DNA of 46,987 bases from Thermoplasmata archaeon. Its GTDB lineage: Archaea; Thermoplasmatota; Thermoplasmata; Lutacidiplasmatales; UBA184. The stretch spans positions 1 to 46,987 of the forward strand of contig JAKAVY010000012.1 in the NCBI GenBank assembly GCA_021827405.1. The letters are read 5' to 3'. The notes beneath the pieces are model-generated. The model ran no database searches, had not been told where the DNA came from, and saw only the letters and a program-made list of their open reading frames with translations. The translations under genes and the position numbers were made by a program. This document shows positions 31,640-39,707 of the stretch, piece by piece (within the stretch, counting starts at the first letter, position 1; every line of letters begins with the position of its first letter).

Positions 31640-32080
31640 TCAAACCCGGCCCGTTCGTCCTACCCGGCGGACCTGAAGCCCTGGAACCCTACCTGGAAGC
31701 CAGCGGTGGGTGTCGGTCCAGAACTCCCGGGCGCCATGGGCGATCGCCGTCCCGAGGACGAGCGGTACCAAGGCCTGGTCCCAGGAGGAGGCAGAGCGGC
31801 CCTTCTCCCCCTGACGCGGACCCCCGCGCCCGCCCCATCGGCCCGCCTGTCTCACGGACTCGGGGTTCACCTCGAGTACGGAGATCTCCCGCCGCACCTC
31901 GTGGAGCGCCTGGACACGGGAACGGGACCCCCGGGAGGGGCTCCGAGCCAGGCCCTCCAGCTCGTAGAGGTTCACCTCGGTGGTGGCGAGCTCATCCCCC
32001 CCGACGTCCCGGAGCCACCGGTCCGCCTCGGGTCGACCCCGAAGGAGACCGACCAGAAGGGGGGTGTCCAGGCACTTCAT
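31640..32080 (-). CDS. vapC: PIN-domain toxin VapC
   Basis: 146-aa PIN-domain ribonuclease, toxin half of a type II pair. The acidic active-site set is visible: Asp5 in KCLDTPLLVG, Glu40 in TTEVNLYELEGLA, Asp101 in SWDQALVPLVLGTAIAHGA and Asp123 in FWTDTHRWLPG. VapC enzymes cleave tRNA or rRNA; this one's target is unknown. ATG 32080 overlaps the VapB stop by 4 bases (ATGA). The C-terminal 15 residues are basic. The open frame on this strand continues far upstream, but the true start is fixed by the VapB overlap. Confidence 0.85.
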   Translation of the reverse strand: MKCLDTPLLVGLLRGRPEADRWLRDVGGDELATTEVNLYELEGLARSPSRGSRSRVQALHEVRREISVLEVNPESVRQAGRWGGRGGPRQGEKGRSASSWDQALVPLVLGTAIAHGAREFWTDTHRWLPGRVPGLQVRRVGRTGRV

Positions 32081-32268
32081 AGCTGCCCCGGGCCCGAGGG
32101 TTTCCTTCCCTGAGGAGGGGAACGGCCCCAAAGGCCCCGGAGGGAGCCGATCCCAGGGCCTCGGGAAAGGAGGCGTTCGAGCACCCGGGAGAAGCTCTCC
32201 CCCGGCCGCTTCTGTTCCTCCAGGGCCTGGTAGACCGCTTGACGGACCATGATGGCCTTCGACGGCAT
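32077..32268 (-). CDS. vapB: Antitoxin VapB
   Basis: 63-aa antitoxin. MPSKAIMVRQAVYQALEEQKRPGES with FSRVLERLLSRG is the pattern of archaeal VapB proteins in the DUF217-like group (AVYEAL...RPGESFSEVI). The N terminus should bind DNA and the C-terminal tail should wrap VapC. ATG 32268 is preferred over a TTG at 32277, because a TATA box lies about 27 bases upstream and a palindrome sits between the two. Cotranscribed with vapC. Confidence 0.82.
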   Translation of the reverse strand: MPSKAIMVRQAVYQALEEQKRPGESFSRVLERLLSRGPGIGSLRGLWGRSPPQGRKPSGPGQL

Positions 32269-32270
32269 AG

Positions 32271-32298
32271 ATATCAATATTGATATTCATATATATAA
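32271..32298 (-). promoter_or_regulatory. vapBC promoter with palindromic operator
   Basis: ATATCAATATTGATAT (32271-32286) is a perfect 16-bp palindrome ending 3 bases before ATG 32268. TTATATAT on the minus strand (32291-32298) is a TATA box centred about 27 bases before the ATG, so the mRNA is leaderless. A VapB-VapC complex bound to the palindrome would block the transcription start, the usual autorepression of such pairs. Confidence 0.7.
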
Positions 32299-32698
32299 CT
32301 TGAAGCAGGCTCTGCCCGCGACGTGCGGTTCGCCCCCTCCGTGGCCGGGCCCCCTCGGAGGAGAGGGCAGAAAAAGAGGCGAAGGGGCAGTCGATCCGGG
32401 CCCCCGCGCGTGGGGGAGGCCTCGGAAGGGACGCTGTCCTTTCGATGGGCCGCTCGAACAGAGACGCCCGTGCGGCCCAAGCCCAGAGCGGCAGGGTCCG
32501 CCAGACCCCGGAACCGCCACGCTCCTTGGCCTCCCCGGCCGGAACGACCGAACCGATCCGCGCCGTGCCTCCTCCCCCAGAAGACCGGCCGGCCCGCTGA
32601 CGAAGGTCACCTCTGGTGCGTGCGTACGGTGCGCAGGGCAGAATAACCCCCATCCCTATCTTAGGACCGAAGGTCTTGGCCTTCCTGAGAGGAGCAAG
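32299..32698. other. Gene-free divergent spacer
   Basis: Between the vapBC promoter and the bactofilin-like gene. Nothing recognised except AT-rich CTATCTTAG near 32656, about 40 bases before ATG 32699, and a GAGAGGAG stretch at 32688-32695, which could be the TATA element and SD site of the downstream gene. Confidence 0.4.
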
Positions 32699-33850
32699 AT
32701 GAGGATCGTGGGCCGGGTGGAGGGGGACCTCTCCATCTCCGCGGGGGAGAGCCTGCGCGCGGAGACCGCGGAAGGGATCGAAGTGACAGGGTCCGTCCTC
32801 TGCGAGGGGGACGGACATGTGGAAGGGAACCTCACCTGTGCGAGCCTTCGGGCCCGCAGAGGCACCCTTGAGATCACCGGTACTTTGCGGTGTCGGGGAG
32901 AGGTGGACTGCCAGCGGGGAGGTCTGCTCATCGGCCAGGACCTGCTCTGCCGGACCTTCGAGGTCGGACGAGAGGCGCGTGTCGGGGGCTCCCTCCAGGC
33001 CGAGCGGGGCGAGACAGGCGGGAGGTTGCAGGTGTCCAAGGACGCGTCCCTTTCCCTCGGGCTGGAGGTGGGGGGGGCCTTGGAGGTCCAAGGTCGGCTC
33101 GAGACCTCGGCCTTGGAGGTGGGCGGGCGGGCATCCCTGGGCAGCGGGAAGGTCCTCGGCACCATCGAGGTGGGTGGGGAGATCTCGGTCCGGGGCGAAC
33201 TGGATTTCGAGCAACTGGAGGTCGGGGGGCGTATCCTCCTGGGCACCCTATCCCGAGGAACAGACCTGGAAGTGGGAGGCGTCTTGGAGTCCCAGGGGGA
33301 GCTTCGGCTCCAGGGTCGTCTGGAGGCCGGAGGCAAGGTCCGGCTTCGAGGAGGGCTCTTCGCCGACTCGGTGGAGGTGGGAGGGATCCTTGAAGTGAAG
33401 GAACTGCGAGCCAAGCGGGTGGAGGTCGGAGGCGTTTTCACCGCCGAAGGGGGGGTGTCCGTCGACCGCTTGGAGGTCGGGGGTCGGTTGAGCGCGGGCC
33501 GTGTCGATGCGGCCGAGCTGGCCGAGGTCGGTGGCCACGTGGAGACCCGACGCGGATTCCAGGCCCTGCACCTCATCCTCTCGCGGGACACCCGGGCCAC
33601 CGGCCCCCTCGTCGCGGGGCGGTTGGAGGTCGGCCCGCATGCCCGGATCGAGGACGCCTGGGCACAGGAGGCCCACCTGGAGCACGACGCGCGGGTACGG
33701 AACCTCTACGCGGACCGCCTGGAACTCGACCGGGATGTCCGCTGTGAGGGGGACATCCTCTACCTTGCGGACGCTCGGGTCGATCCCACGGCACGGTGCG
33801 CACATCCCCCCCGTAAGGTGACGCAGCTCCCCCCCGCCCCCAGCGCCTGA
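32699..33850 (+). CDS. Bactofilin-like polymer-forming beta-solenoid protein
   Basis: 383 aa from ATG 32699. The whole chain is a run of short beta-turn repeats with hydrophobic positions every 5-6 residues and a recurring LEVGG motif (for example LEVGGALEVQGRLET, LEVGGRASLGSG, VEVGGILEV, LEVGGRLSAG). MRIVGRVEGDLSISAGESL at the start resembles the bactofilin opening (GxIxGDI). Bactofilins polymerise into filaments without nucleotide. This one is about three times the length of typical bacterial bactofilins and has no membrane anchor. SD-like GAGAGGAG precedes the start. Functions could include cytoskeleton or envelope scaffolding. Confidence 0.75.
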   Translation: MRIVGRVEGDLSISAGESLRAETAEGIEVTGSVLCEGDGHVEGNLTCASLRARRGTLEITGTLRCRGEVDCQRGGLLIGQDLLCRTFEVGREARVGGSLQAERGETGGRLQVSKDASLSLGLEVGGALEVQGRLETSALEVGGRASLGSGKVLGTIEVGGEISVRGELDFEQLEVGGRILLGTLSRGTDLEVGGVLESQGELRLQGRLEAGGKVRLRGGLFADSVEVGGILEVKELRAKRVEVGGVFTAEGGVSVDRLEVGGRLSAGRVDAAELAEVGGHVETRRGFQALHLILSRDTRATGPLVAGRLEVGPHARIEDAWAQEAHLEHDARVRNLYADRLELDRDVRCEGDILYLADARVDPTARCAHPPRKVTQLPPAPSA

Positions 33851-33857
33851 CCCGGCC

Positions 33858-34244
33858 ATGCCGGAGGACCCCCCTTCTCTCGCTGTCCCATCCCCCTACG
33901 GGGAGGACCCGACCGTAGGTCCGCTGGGCCCCCGTCGGTCCCCTGTGGAACTGTACGCCGAGATCCTCGAGGTCCTGCGTCGCCGGGCTGCCCCCTGCCG
34001 GGTGACCCGGCTCTCCTACGCGGTGGGAATGCCGGTCGACCGGACGCGCCGGGCCCTCGCCGTGCTGGTACGCCTGGGCCTGGCGGCTCCGGGGGGGGAC
34101 CAGGTCACGTCCTGGCGGCTGACCCCCCGGGGGTACGAGTTCCTTCAAACGTACGGGAAGCTCCGGAGCTACTTCGAGCCGGTGGAAGGCTATGTCCTCG
34201 GAGAGGGGACCCGGGAGCCGCTCCAAAAGCGCCCTGTACCTTGA
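33858..34244 (+). CDS. Winged-helix transcriptional regulator (HTH_45-like)
   Basis: 128 aa. After a 27-residue proline-rich head, the sequence RSPVELYAEILEVLRRRAAPCRVTRLSYAVGMPVDRTRRALAVLVRLGLAAP, with SWRLTPRGYEFLQTYGKLRSYFEP, has the pattern of archaeal single winged-helix proteins in the HTH_45 family. No ligand domain. It begins 7 bases after the bactofilin-like gene and overlaps the DUF998 gene by 53 bases if ATG 34192 is used, so the three may form one transcript. Target unknown. Confidence 0.78.
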   Translation: MPEDPPSLAVPSPYGEDPTVGPLGPRRSPVELYAEILEVLRRRAAPCRVTRLSYAVGMPVDRTRRALAVLVRLGLAAPGGDQVTSWRLTPRGYEFLQTYGKLRSYFEPVEGYVLGEGTREPLQKRPVP

Positions 34245-34935
34245 TGTAGCCCACGCTCTCCCCCCAGCCGTGCCGACGCCCACGGCGCGGAAGGGAGTGC
34301 GACGTCTCTGCGGGACGCTGCTTACCATCGGCGTCCTCGAGTTCGTCCTCAGCATGGCCGTTGAGGAGCTCTTCCTCCCCGGCTATAGCCTGCAGAATGA
34401 CGTCATCAGCGACCTGGGAGTGGGCCCCCATGCGCTGGTCTTCAACGCCTCCATCATCCTCTTGGGGGTTCTCATCGCTGGGGCTGCCGGGCTCCTCCCC
34501 CGGGCGCTCTCCGGGAAAGGGCTCACGAGGATCGGTATCGCTCTTCTGGCCCTGGCCGCCCTGGGGGCCATCGGGGTCGGTCTGTTCCCGGAGGATACCA
34601 GCGCGCTGGGGGGCCACGCCCACACCCTCTTCGCCTTGGTGACCTTCCTGACCGGGAACCTGAGCATGTTCTTCCTGGGTCCCTCGATCCAGGGCGTGCT
34701 CAGGGCCCGGGGGCTGGCCATCCTGGGCTATCTCGGAGGAACGGTCGGCTTGGTCGCCCTCGTGCTCTACGCGTCCGGGAACGACCTGGCTCTGGGGCCG
34801 GGGGGCATGGAGCGCCTCATCGTCGCACCCCTGCTTCTCTGGGGTCTGATCCTGGGGGTCACATTTCTCCGTGCCTCGGACGGCGACCGGCTTACCCCGT
34901 GGGCCCCGGCCGGGACCCCGCCTTCGTCCATGTGA
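34192..34935 (+). CDS. DUF998 family membrane protein
   Basis: 247 aa with about six transmembrane segments. ISDLGVGPHALVFNASIILLGVL in the first third is the signature of DUF998 proteins, followed by helices at LGALGAIG..., TLFALVTFLTGNLSMFFLG, LGYLGGTVGLVALVLY and LIVAPLLLWGLILGVTFL. The family has no settled function. The first 25 residues are low complexity; the in-frame GTG at 34270 would give a start nearer the first helix and remove the overlap with the regulator gene. Confidence 0.78.
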   Translation: MSSERGPGSRSKSALYLDVAHALPPAVPTPTARKGVRRLCGTLLTIGVLEFVLSMAVEELFLPGYSLQNDVISDLGVGPHALVFNASIILLGVLIAGAAGLLPRALSGKGLTRIGIALLALAALGAIGVGLFPEDTSALGGHAHTLFALVTFLTGNLSMFFLGPSIQGVLRARGLAILGYLGGTVGLVALVLYASGNDLALGPGGMERLIVAPLLLWGLILGVTFLRASDGDRLTPWAPAGTPPSSM

Positions 34936-34946
34936 GCTCGGCTCCT

Positions 34947-34963
34947 GGGCCTCGCCGAGGCCC
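34947..34963 (+). terminator. Possible hairpin terminator
   Basis: GGGCCT CGCCG AGGCCC forms a 6-bp stem 12 bases after the DUF998 stop, followed by a pyrimidine-rich tract. It lies between two convergent genes. Archaeal terminators usually need a T-run, which is poor here. Confidence 0.3.
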
Positions 34964-35027
34964 GGTCGCCTTTCCCTCTGCCCTCCATTCCCCCCCCCAA
35001 CGTTTTGAGCGAGGGGAGCCAAGCCAC

Positions 35028-35675
35028 TCACCCGAGGGGCTGGAACAGGTTCTGCTTTCGCATCCGGTGAATGAGCCGGACGTCATCGACATCATACCGT
35101 AGCCCTTGCCAGGGGTCCGCGATGTTCGAGTAACCGCGTACCTCCCAGAAGCCGGGCTCGTCCTCCTTAACGAACCTAAGCCCGCGCAGCCACTTCGCGG
35201 ACTTGTAGAAGTATCGTTGCGGGACCAGCATCCGCACCGGCCCGCCATGCTCGGCGGGAAGGGGCTTCCCATCGTACTCGAAGGCGAGCAGGACCCCCGG
35301 CTCCCGGAGCGTGGCGAGGGGGAGGGAGGTGGTGAACCCCTGTTCGCACTCCGTCACCACGAAACCCACCTCGGGGGCCGGCTTCGCGCGCTGGTCGATC
35401 TCCGAGAAGGCGACGCCGGCCCAGCGGGTCCCCAGTTTGCTCCAGGACGTGACGCAGTGGATATCGGCTACCTCGTCGGTCCTGGAGAGCGTCAGAAGGT
35501 CGGTGAACCGAAGCTCCTGGGGGCGGGCCACGGCCCCGTGGATCCGTAGGGACCAGTTCCCGGGGCGCAGGTCCCTGGGGACGGTCCCGGCGTGGAGGAC
35601 CGGGAAGCCCTCGGTGAGGACCTGACCCGGAGGGACCCGGCCGCGAGGCCTCCCCAGGTCCGGCTCCTCCCTCAA
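35028..35675 (-). CDS. Sulfite oxidase-fold molybdopterin oxidoreductase (YedY-like)
   Basis: 215 aa, single SUOX-fold molybdopterin domain as in COG2041 proteins. PPGQVLTEGFPVLHAGTVP starts the conserved part, and the molybdenum-ligating cysteine is Cys74 in ADIHCVTSWSKLGTRWAGV. GGPVRMLVPQRYFYKSAKWLRGLRF near residue 160 is the pterin-binding stretch, followed by WEVRGYSNIADPW. No Tat signal is seen, so unlike YedY it may be cytosolic. No heme or membrane partner gene is adjacent. The start is uncertain; TTG 35675 fits the family N terminus and lies 33 bases after the deoxyhypusine synthase stop. Electron partner and substrate unknown. Confidence 0.78.
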   Translation of the reverse strand: MREEPDLGRPRGRVPPGQVLTEGFPVLHAGTVPRDLRPGNWSLRIHGAVARPQELRFTDLLTLSRTDEVADIHCVTSWSKLGTRWAGVAFSEIDQRAKPAPEVGFVVTECEQGFTTSLPLATLREPGVLLAFEYDGKPLPAEHGGPVRMLVPQRYFYKSAKWLRGLRFVKEDEPGFWEVRGYSNIADPWQGLRYDVDDVRLIHRMRKQNLFQPLG

Positions 35676-35707
35676 GAGGCTCTCCGGTCCGCCCGATGTC
35701 CTCGGAC

Positions 35708-36760
35708 CTACTGACGGCTCACCTGGTCCCCAGTCCAACGGAACCGGGGGGCCCGACGGGGGTACCAGTCCTTCCGCCGGTCGTAGAGGGCGCCGACGAG
35801 GAGGGGAAGCCCCACCGACGCTTCCACGAACGCCATCGCCTTCGTCGCCGTGCTGGAGATCTTCCCCCAACTGACCGCCTCGTCCAGAGTGCTGCCGGAG
35901 AGTCCGCCCCAGTGCGGGACGTCCGTGGTCAGTTGGAGGGCGTAGTAATGTCCTTCCCCTTCCCGATGGTAATGGTAGTTCGCCATCACGATGCCGTCGT
36001 TGATCCAGTTCTTCGGCGTCCCTCCCCCGATGTAGATCACGCCGGTCCGGGGGGAGTTCGCCAGGATCTGGACCAGTTCGTAGTTGTCCCGGACGGCATC
36101 CAGGGAGAACCGTGGCCCCTGCCGGTGCTTCCCGTAGTGGAGCGTGAGCCCGATGCCGATGGAACTGTCGATGAGCGCGGGGGAAAAGACCGGGATCCCC
36201 CGCCGGGCGCAGGTCGCCAGGATGGAGGACTCCCCCGGTAGCTCCCGCCCCAGGAACTCGAACAGTTCCCGGGAGGAGTACCCCCGGGGGGCAAGCCGCT
36301 CCACCAAGGTGCCGATGGCCCGGTCCGTCTCCTCGAACTTCTCCTCGTCCACGTAGGTGTCGTAGATCCGGTCGATGTGGTAGCGGTTCAGCTCCGCGTC
36401 GTCCGCCAGGGGGGTACCGCGATAGTGGTGATAGCCCAAGGATTGGTAGAGGTCTTGGTACAGGATCGCTCCCGTGGAGACCACCACATCCACCATCCCC
36501 AGGTCGATCATGTCCCGAAGGACCTTCCGCAGCCCCGCGGCAATGAGGGGCCCGGCGAGCCCGAGAAAGATCGTCGGTCGCTTCGGGTCCCGGAGCATGT
36601 TGCGCCAGACCTCGTAGCAACGACCCAGGTTACGGGCCTGCACGGAGGTCTGCTGGAAGGCCATCAGGAGGTCCCCTAGCCCTTTCACCTTCCGGACGTC
36701 CAGCGGTACGATCGGCGTGGAGAGGATCCGCTCCCTCGCTCCGGTTCCCTTGGGCTTCAC
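35708..36760 (-). CDS. dys: Deoxyhypusine synthase
   Basis: Transfers the aminobutyl group of spermidine to a lysine of aIF5A, first step of hypusine formation. 350 aa from GTG 36760. Family landmarks: FLGLAGPLIAAGLRKVL, VDVVVSTGAILYQDL, HIDRIYDTY, IPVFSPALIDSSIG, the catalytic-lysine segment IYIGGGTPKNWIND with Lys250, and WGGLSGSTLDEAVSWGK. GTG 36760 is chosen over the ATG at 36856 because a TATA box lies 23-30 bases upstream of the GTG. That makes the transcript leaderless and puts the extra upstream residues before the transcript. aIF5A is not in this window. Confidence 0.9.
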   Translation of the reverse strand: MKPKGTGARERILSTPIVPLDVRKVKGLGDLLMAFQQTSVQARNLGRCYEVWRNMLRDPKRPTIFLGLAGPLIAAGLRKVLRDMIDLGMVDVVVSTGAILYQDLYQSLGYHHYRGTPLADDAELNRYHIDRIYDTYVDEEKFEETDRAIGTLVERLAPRGYSSRELFEFLGRELPGESSILATCARRGIPVFSPALIDSSIGIGLTLHYGKHRQGPRFSLDAVRDNYELVQILANSPRTGVIYIGGGTPKNWINDGIVMANYHYHREGEGHYYALQLTTDVPHWGGLSGSTLDEAVSWGKISSTATKAMAFVEASVGLPLLVGALYDRRKDWYPRRAPRFRWTGDQVSRQ

Positions 36761-36781
36761 GCCAGACGCAAACCGGAGGGC

Positions 36782-36790
36782 TCTTAAAAG
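36782..36790 (-). promoter_or_regulatory. TATA box of the deoxyhypusine synthase gene
   Basis: CTTTTAAGA on the minus strand, 23-30 bases before GTG 36760, surrounded by GC-rich sequence. It decides the start codon of the gene. Confidence 0.65.
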
Positions 36791-36983
36791 CCTGGGCAGC
36801 CCCCCATCCGGGGCGAGCAGCACGAAGACCCCGGACACGCTCCCGGGCCCCGTCACTCACGACACCGGGCCCCGTCCCCCCTTTCCCCGCGCCCGACCCG
36901 GAGTCCCACCTTAGGGACCCTCCTACCCAAGGGAGGCCTATCCCCGCCACCGGATCGCGGAAGGGGAGCCCGTCTCTTTCGCC

Positions 36984-37616
36984 TCACCCCGGATACGGGA
37001 GGACCCCCGGGAAGAAGGCGAGCAGAAGGGTGAGGGCCCCCACAAAGAGGAGCACCCCTCCGAAGACATGACGAAGCCTCCGGGCCTCGACCCGGTCCCC
37101 CAGCCATCTCCCCAACCGGGTCCCCAGGGCGCTCGCGGCCAGAAGGGCCAGGAAGGCGCCGAGGAAGACCACCAGGGGGTCCGCCAAGGAGGTCGTGAAG
37201 AGCAGCGTCAACAGTTGCGTGTTGTCCCCCATTTCCAGCAGCAGGATCACCAGGAACGCCGCGTAGATACGGTGACGCTTCCAGGGACCCGGTTCGCCCG
37301 GGGTGGGGAGGCTCCCCCGGTCCGGCGCCCGGGGCGGGCCGAAGAGGGTCAAGAACCCGTACCCCAGGATGATGAGCCCGCCGATCAACCGGATCTCGAA
37401 GAGGAAGCCCGCGAGCACCTGGAAGAGCAACGTCCCCAGCACCACCGCGAGCGTGGTGGAGACCAGGAAGGCGGCCGCCGCCCCTAACCAGGCCTCTCGT
37501 GCACCGCCCTGGCCGGCGAGGGACATCAGGGCAAGGTTGCTCTTGTCCACGATCTCCGCGAGGAAGATCACGGCGAAGACCGCGGCTCCGGCACCGAGGG
37601 CCGCTTCCAGGTCCAC
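36984..37616 (-). CDS. Gdt1/TMEM165 family (UPF0016) cation transporter
   Basis: 210-aa polytopic membrane protein made of two homologous three-helix halves. Each half carries the family ion-binding motif in modified form: EIVDKS (residues 21-26, canonical ExGDKT with the Gly lost) and EMGDNT (128-133, Lys replaced by Asn). Members export Mn2+ or exchange Ca2+/Mn2+ for H+; MneA and Gdt1 are examples. Probably cotranscribed with pyrI, whose stop is 19 bases upstream. The motif changes may alter ion choice. Confidence 0.8.
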   Translation of the reverse strand: MDLEAALGAGAAVFAVIFLAEIVDKSNLALMSLAGQGGAREAWLGAAAAFLVSTTLAVVLGTLLFQVLAGFLFEIRLIGGLIILGYGFLTLFGPPRAPDRGSLPTPGEPGPWKRHRIYAAFLVILLLEMGDNTQLLTLLFTTSLADPLVVFLGAFLALLAASALGTRLGRWLGDRVEARRLRHVFGGVLLFVGALTLLLAFFPGVLPYPG

Positions 37617-37635
37617 GAGATCCGGTCCCTTCCTC

Positions 37636-38106
37636 TCACCGGTTCAGCAGGGGAACAAAGTCCTCTACGCTTCGCTCGCAGTAGACGCACCGGAGCGCCA
37701 ACGGGCGCCGACGGACCACCTCGAACTCGCTGTCCACCGGTTCCCCCTGGTTGGTGATGCAGTTCGGGTTGGGGCACCGAAGGATCCCGACGAGACGTTC
37801 GGGCAGGGAGACCGCGTGCTTCTCGCGGACCTTGGTCTCCCGGATGATGGAGATGGTCGCCGTGGGGGCGATGAGGGCAATGGCATTCGCCTTCTGCGCG
37901 GAGAGCTCCATGTTCTCCACCTTCACAATGTCCTTCCATCCCATCCGCTGGCTACGGACGTGCAAGGCCACCGAGATGGTGGACTCCTTCCCCAAGGCCT
38001 CGACGTTGAGGATCCGGAGGACCTCCAAGGCGAGCCCCGACGGAATATGGTCGATCACCGTCCCGTTGCGAATGGGGGTGATCCGAAGCTCCTTGGATGC
38101 CGGCAA
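37636..38106 (-). CDS. pyrI: Aspartate carbamoyltransferase regulatory subunit
   Basis: 156 aa. The allosteric domain has IRNGTVIDHIPSGLALEVLRIL, the nucleotide effector site, and the C-terminal zinc domain has Cys111, Cys116, Cys140 and Cys143 (CPNPNC...CVYC), in the same spacing as the E. coli protein. It binds the catalytic trimers and confers CTP/ATP control of pyrimidine synthesis. The ATG follows the pyrB stop by 4 bases. Confidence 0.93.
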   Translation of the reverse strand: MPASKELRITPIRNGTVIDHIPSGLALEVLRILNVEALGKESTISVALHVRSQRMGWKDIVKVENMELSAQKANAIALIAPTATISIIRETKVREKHAVSLPERLVGILRCPNPNCITNQGEPVDSEFEVVRRRPLALRCVYCERSVEDFVPLLNR

Positions 38107-38110
38107 AGGC

Positions 38111-39058
38111 CTACCCTCCCCCCCCCGGGGGAACGCCCCCGGTCAGGATCAACGAGAGGAGGGCCATGCGGACGGGGACCGCAAGGAACGCCTGACGGAA
38201 GTACACGGCGTGCGGGGAGCGGTCCACCTCGGGCGGGATCTCGGCCACCCGCGGCAGAGGATGCATGACCGCGAACTTCTCCTTCATGTTGCGCAGGAGC
38301 CCGGGGTCCAACCGATAGGAGCCGGAGACCTTCGCGTACTCGGTGAGGTCCCCGAACCGTTCCTTCTGGATCCGGGTCACGTAGAGCACGTCCGCCCCCC
38401 GGAGCGCCTTCTCCAGGTCCGGCTGCTCGGTGACCTTCGCCCCCATCTGGTCCAGGTCCCGCCGGACCTCCTCGGGGAGGCTCAAACGTTCGGGGGACGA
38501 GAGGATCAGTTCCGAGCCGAAGAGCCCGAGGGCATGGGCCAGGGAGTGCACCGTGCGGCCGTAGCGGAGGTCCCCCATCAGCACCACCCGAAGGCCGGCG
38601 AGGGTCTGGAACCGCTCTTCCATGGTGGCCAGGTCCAACAGGGTCTGGGTAGGATGCTGCCCGGCCCCGTCCCCCGCGTTGATGACGGGTCGGTCCGAAA
38701 GCTGGGCCGCGAGGCGGGAAGCGCCTTCGTTCGGATGCCGCAGCACGATCAGGTCGGCGTAGCACGAGAGCATCCGCACCGTGTCCGAAAGCGACTCTCC
38801 CTTCGCCATGGAACTAGCGGCCGGGTCGGCGATGGTGATGGTCCGGGCGCCTAGGCGCTTGGCGGCGGTCTCGAAGGAAAGCCGGGTGCGGGTGGAGGGT
38901 TCAAAGAAGGCGAGCGACAGGACCCGGCCTTCCAAGGCCCGGGAGGATCGCCGACCCTCGGCGACCGGGATGAGCGCCCGCGACGCCTTGAGGACCTCCA
39001 AGATCTCGGACCGGGACAGGTCCCGCATCGAGAGGATGTCTCGGCCCTTGAGCGCCAT
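38111..39058 (-). CDS. pyrB: Aspartate carbamoyltransferase catalytic subunit
   Basis: Condenses carbamoyl phosphate with aspartate to N-carbamoylaspartate. 315 aa from ATG 39058. The carbamoyl phosphate loop FFEPSTRTRLSFE (STRTR at 55-59), the AKGESLSDT loop, NAGDGAGQHPTQTLLD and the HPLPR motif near the C terminus are all conserved. ATG 39058 is preferred over 39076 because a TATA box lies about 29 bases upstream and MALKGRDILSM matches the family start. Forms the PyrB6-PyrI6 type complex with the next gene. Confidence 0.93.
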   Translation of the reverse strand: MALKGRDILSMRDLSRSEILEVLKASRALIPVAEGRRSSRALEGRVLSLAFFEPSTRTRLSFETAAKRLGARTITIADPAASSMAKGESLSDTVRMLSCYADLIVLRHPNEGASRLAAQLSDRPVINAGDGAGQHPTQTLLDLATMEERFQTLAGLRVVLMGDLRYGRTVHSLAHALGLFGSELILSSPERLSLPEEVRRDLDQMGAKVTEQPDLEKALRGADVLYVTRIQKERFGDLTEYAKVSGSYRLDPGLLRNMKEKFAVMHPLPRVAEIPPEVDRSPHAVYFRQAFLAVPVRMALLSLILTGGVPPGGGG

Positions 39059-39082
39059 GGGCGGAACGCAGGACAACCATCC

Positions 39083-39092
39083 CTCTTATTCC
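39083..39092 (-). promoter_or_regulatory. TATA box of pyrBI
   Basis: GGAATAAGAG on the minus strand, centred about 29 bases before ATG 39058, giving a leaderless pyrB message. Confidence 0.55.
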
Positions 39093-39236
39093 CCTTTCCT
39101 ATGGCACGGGAACCGCCAGACGCCCCGTTGCCTTCTGGAAGGCACCAGCTCCCCGGTGCGAAAACGCCGCGCGATGGACCCGGATCCCTCACGGAGAGGA
39201 CTCAAGACCCTTCCAACCCTTGCTCGTGGCCCGAGC

Positions 39237-39707
39237 ATGAGGACAAACCTTCTCAGGGGCCCAGGGCCCGATCCGGGGTCACCCAGGCCCGACGATGAGG
39301 TGACGTTCCTTCAAAGGCAGCGTTCGGTTGCCTCCTCGTTGGTCCTGCTGGGCCCCTGGTCCCTCGAGGACCTGGAAGCGGAGGTGCACGCCATGACCCT
39401 CTTCCTGGCCGACGCCCACGCGGGAAGCGTAAAGGAAAGAACTGAGGACCCCGCCACGACACCCCCCCAGGACGTCACCCAGGTGGAACTGGCCTTGCTC
39501 GAAGACCACCAGCGTTTCCAAGAGTCCCGGGAACAACTCGCTTGGTACTGGACGTTGTTCCGGCAGGACCCGCATCCCGGTAATCTCCAGGCCCTCGGGC
39601 AGTACTGGAAGGTCCTGGTGGACGCGGCTCTCCGTCACGTGGGAGATGAGGCCCGGTACCGGTCCCTCCTACGGAACGGGGACCCCCGGCACCCGGGGGA
39701 CGCATGA
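39237..39707 (+). CDS. Hypothetical helical protein
   Basis: 156 aa from ATG 39237; GTG 39300 is an alternative that removes a proline-rich head. The rest reads as three or four helices (LEDLEAEVHAMTLFLADAHAG, VELALLEDHQRFQESREQLAWYWTLF, LQALGQYWKVLVDAALRHVGDEARYRSLL). No domain is recognised. Support comes from its 4-base overlap (ATGA) with the YkgJ gene, which implies coupled translation. It may be a small partner or assembly factor of the YkgJ protein. Confidence 0.55.
   Translation: MRTNLLRGPGPDPGSPRPDDEVTFLQRQRSVASSLVLLGPWSLEDLEAEVHAMTLFLADAHAGSVKERTEDPATTPPQDVTQVELALLEDHQRFQESREQLAWYWTLFRQDPHPGNLQALGQYWKVLVDAALRHVGDEARYRSLLRNGDPRHPGDA

Noticed and set aside
31080-31640. CRISPR array or origin repeats
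   Set aside because: No regularly spaced repeat-spacer units, and no clear origin recognition box next to the Orc1/Cdc6-like gene, which lies 30 kb away.
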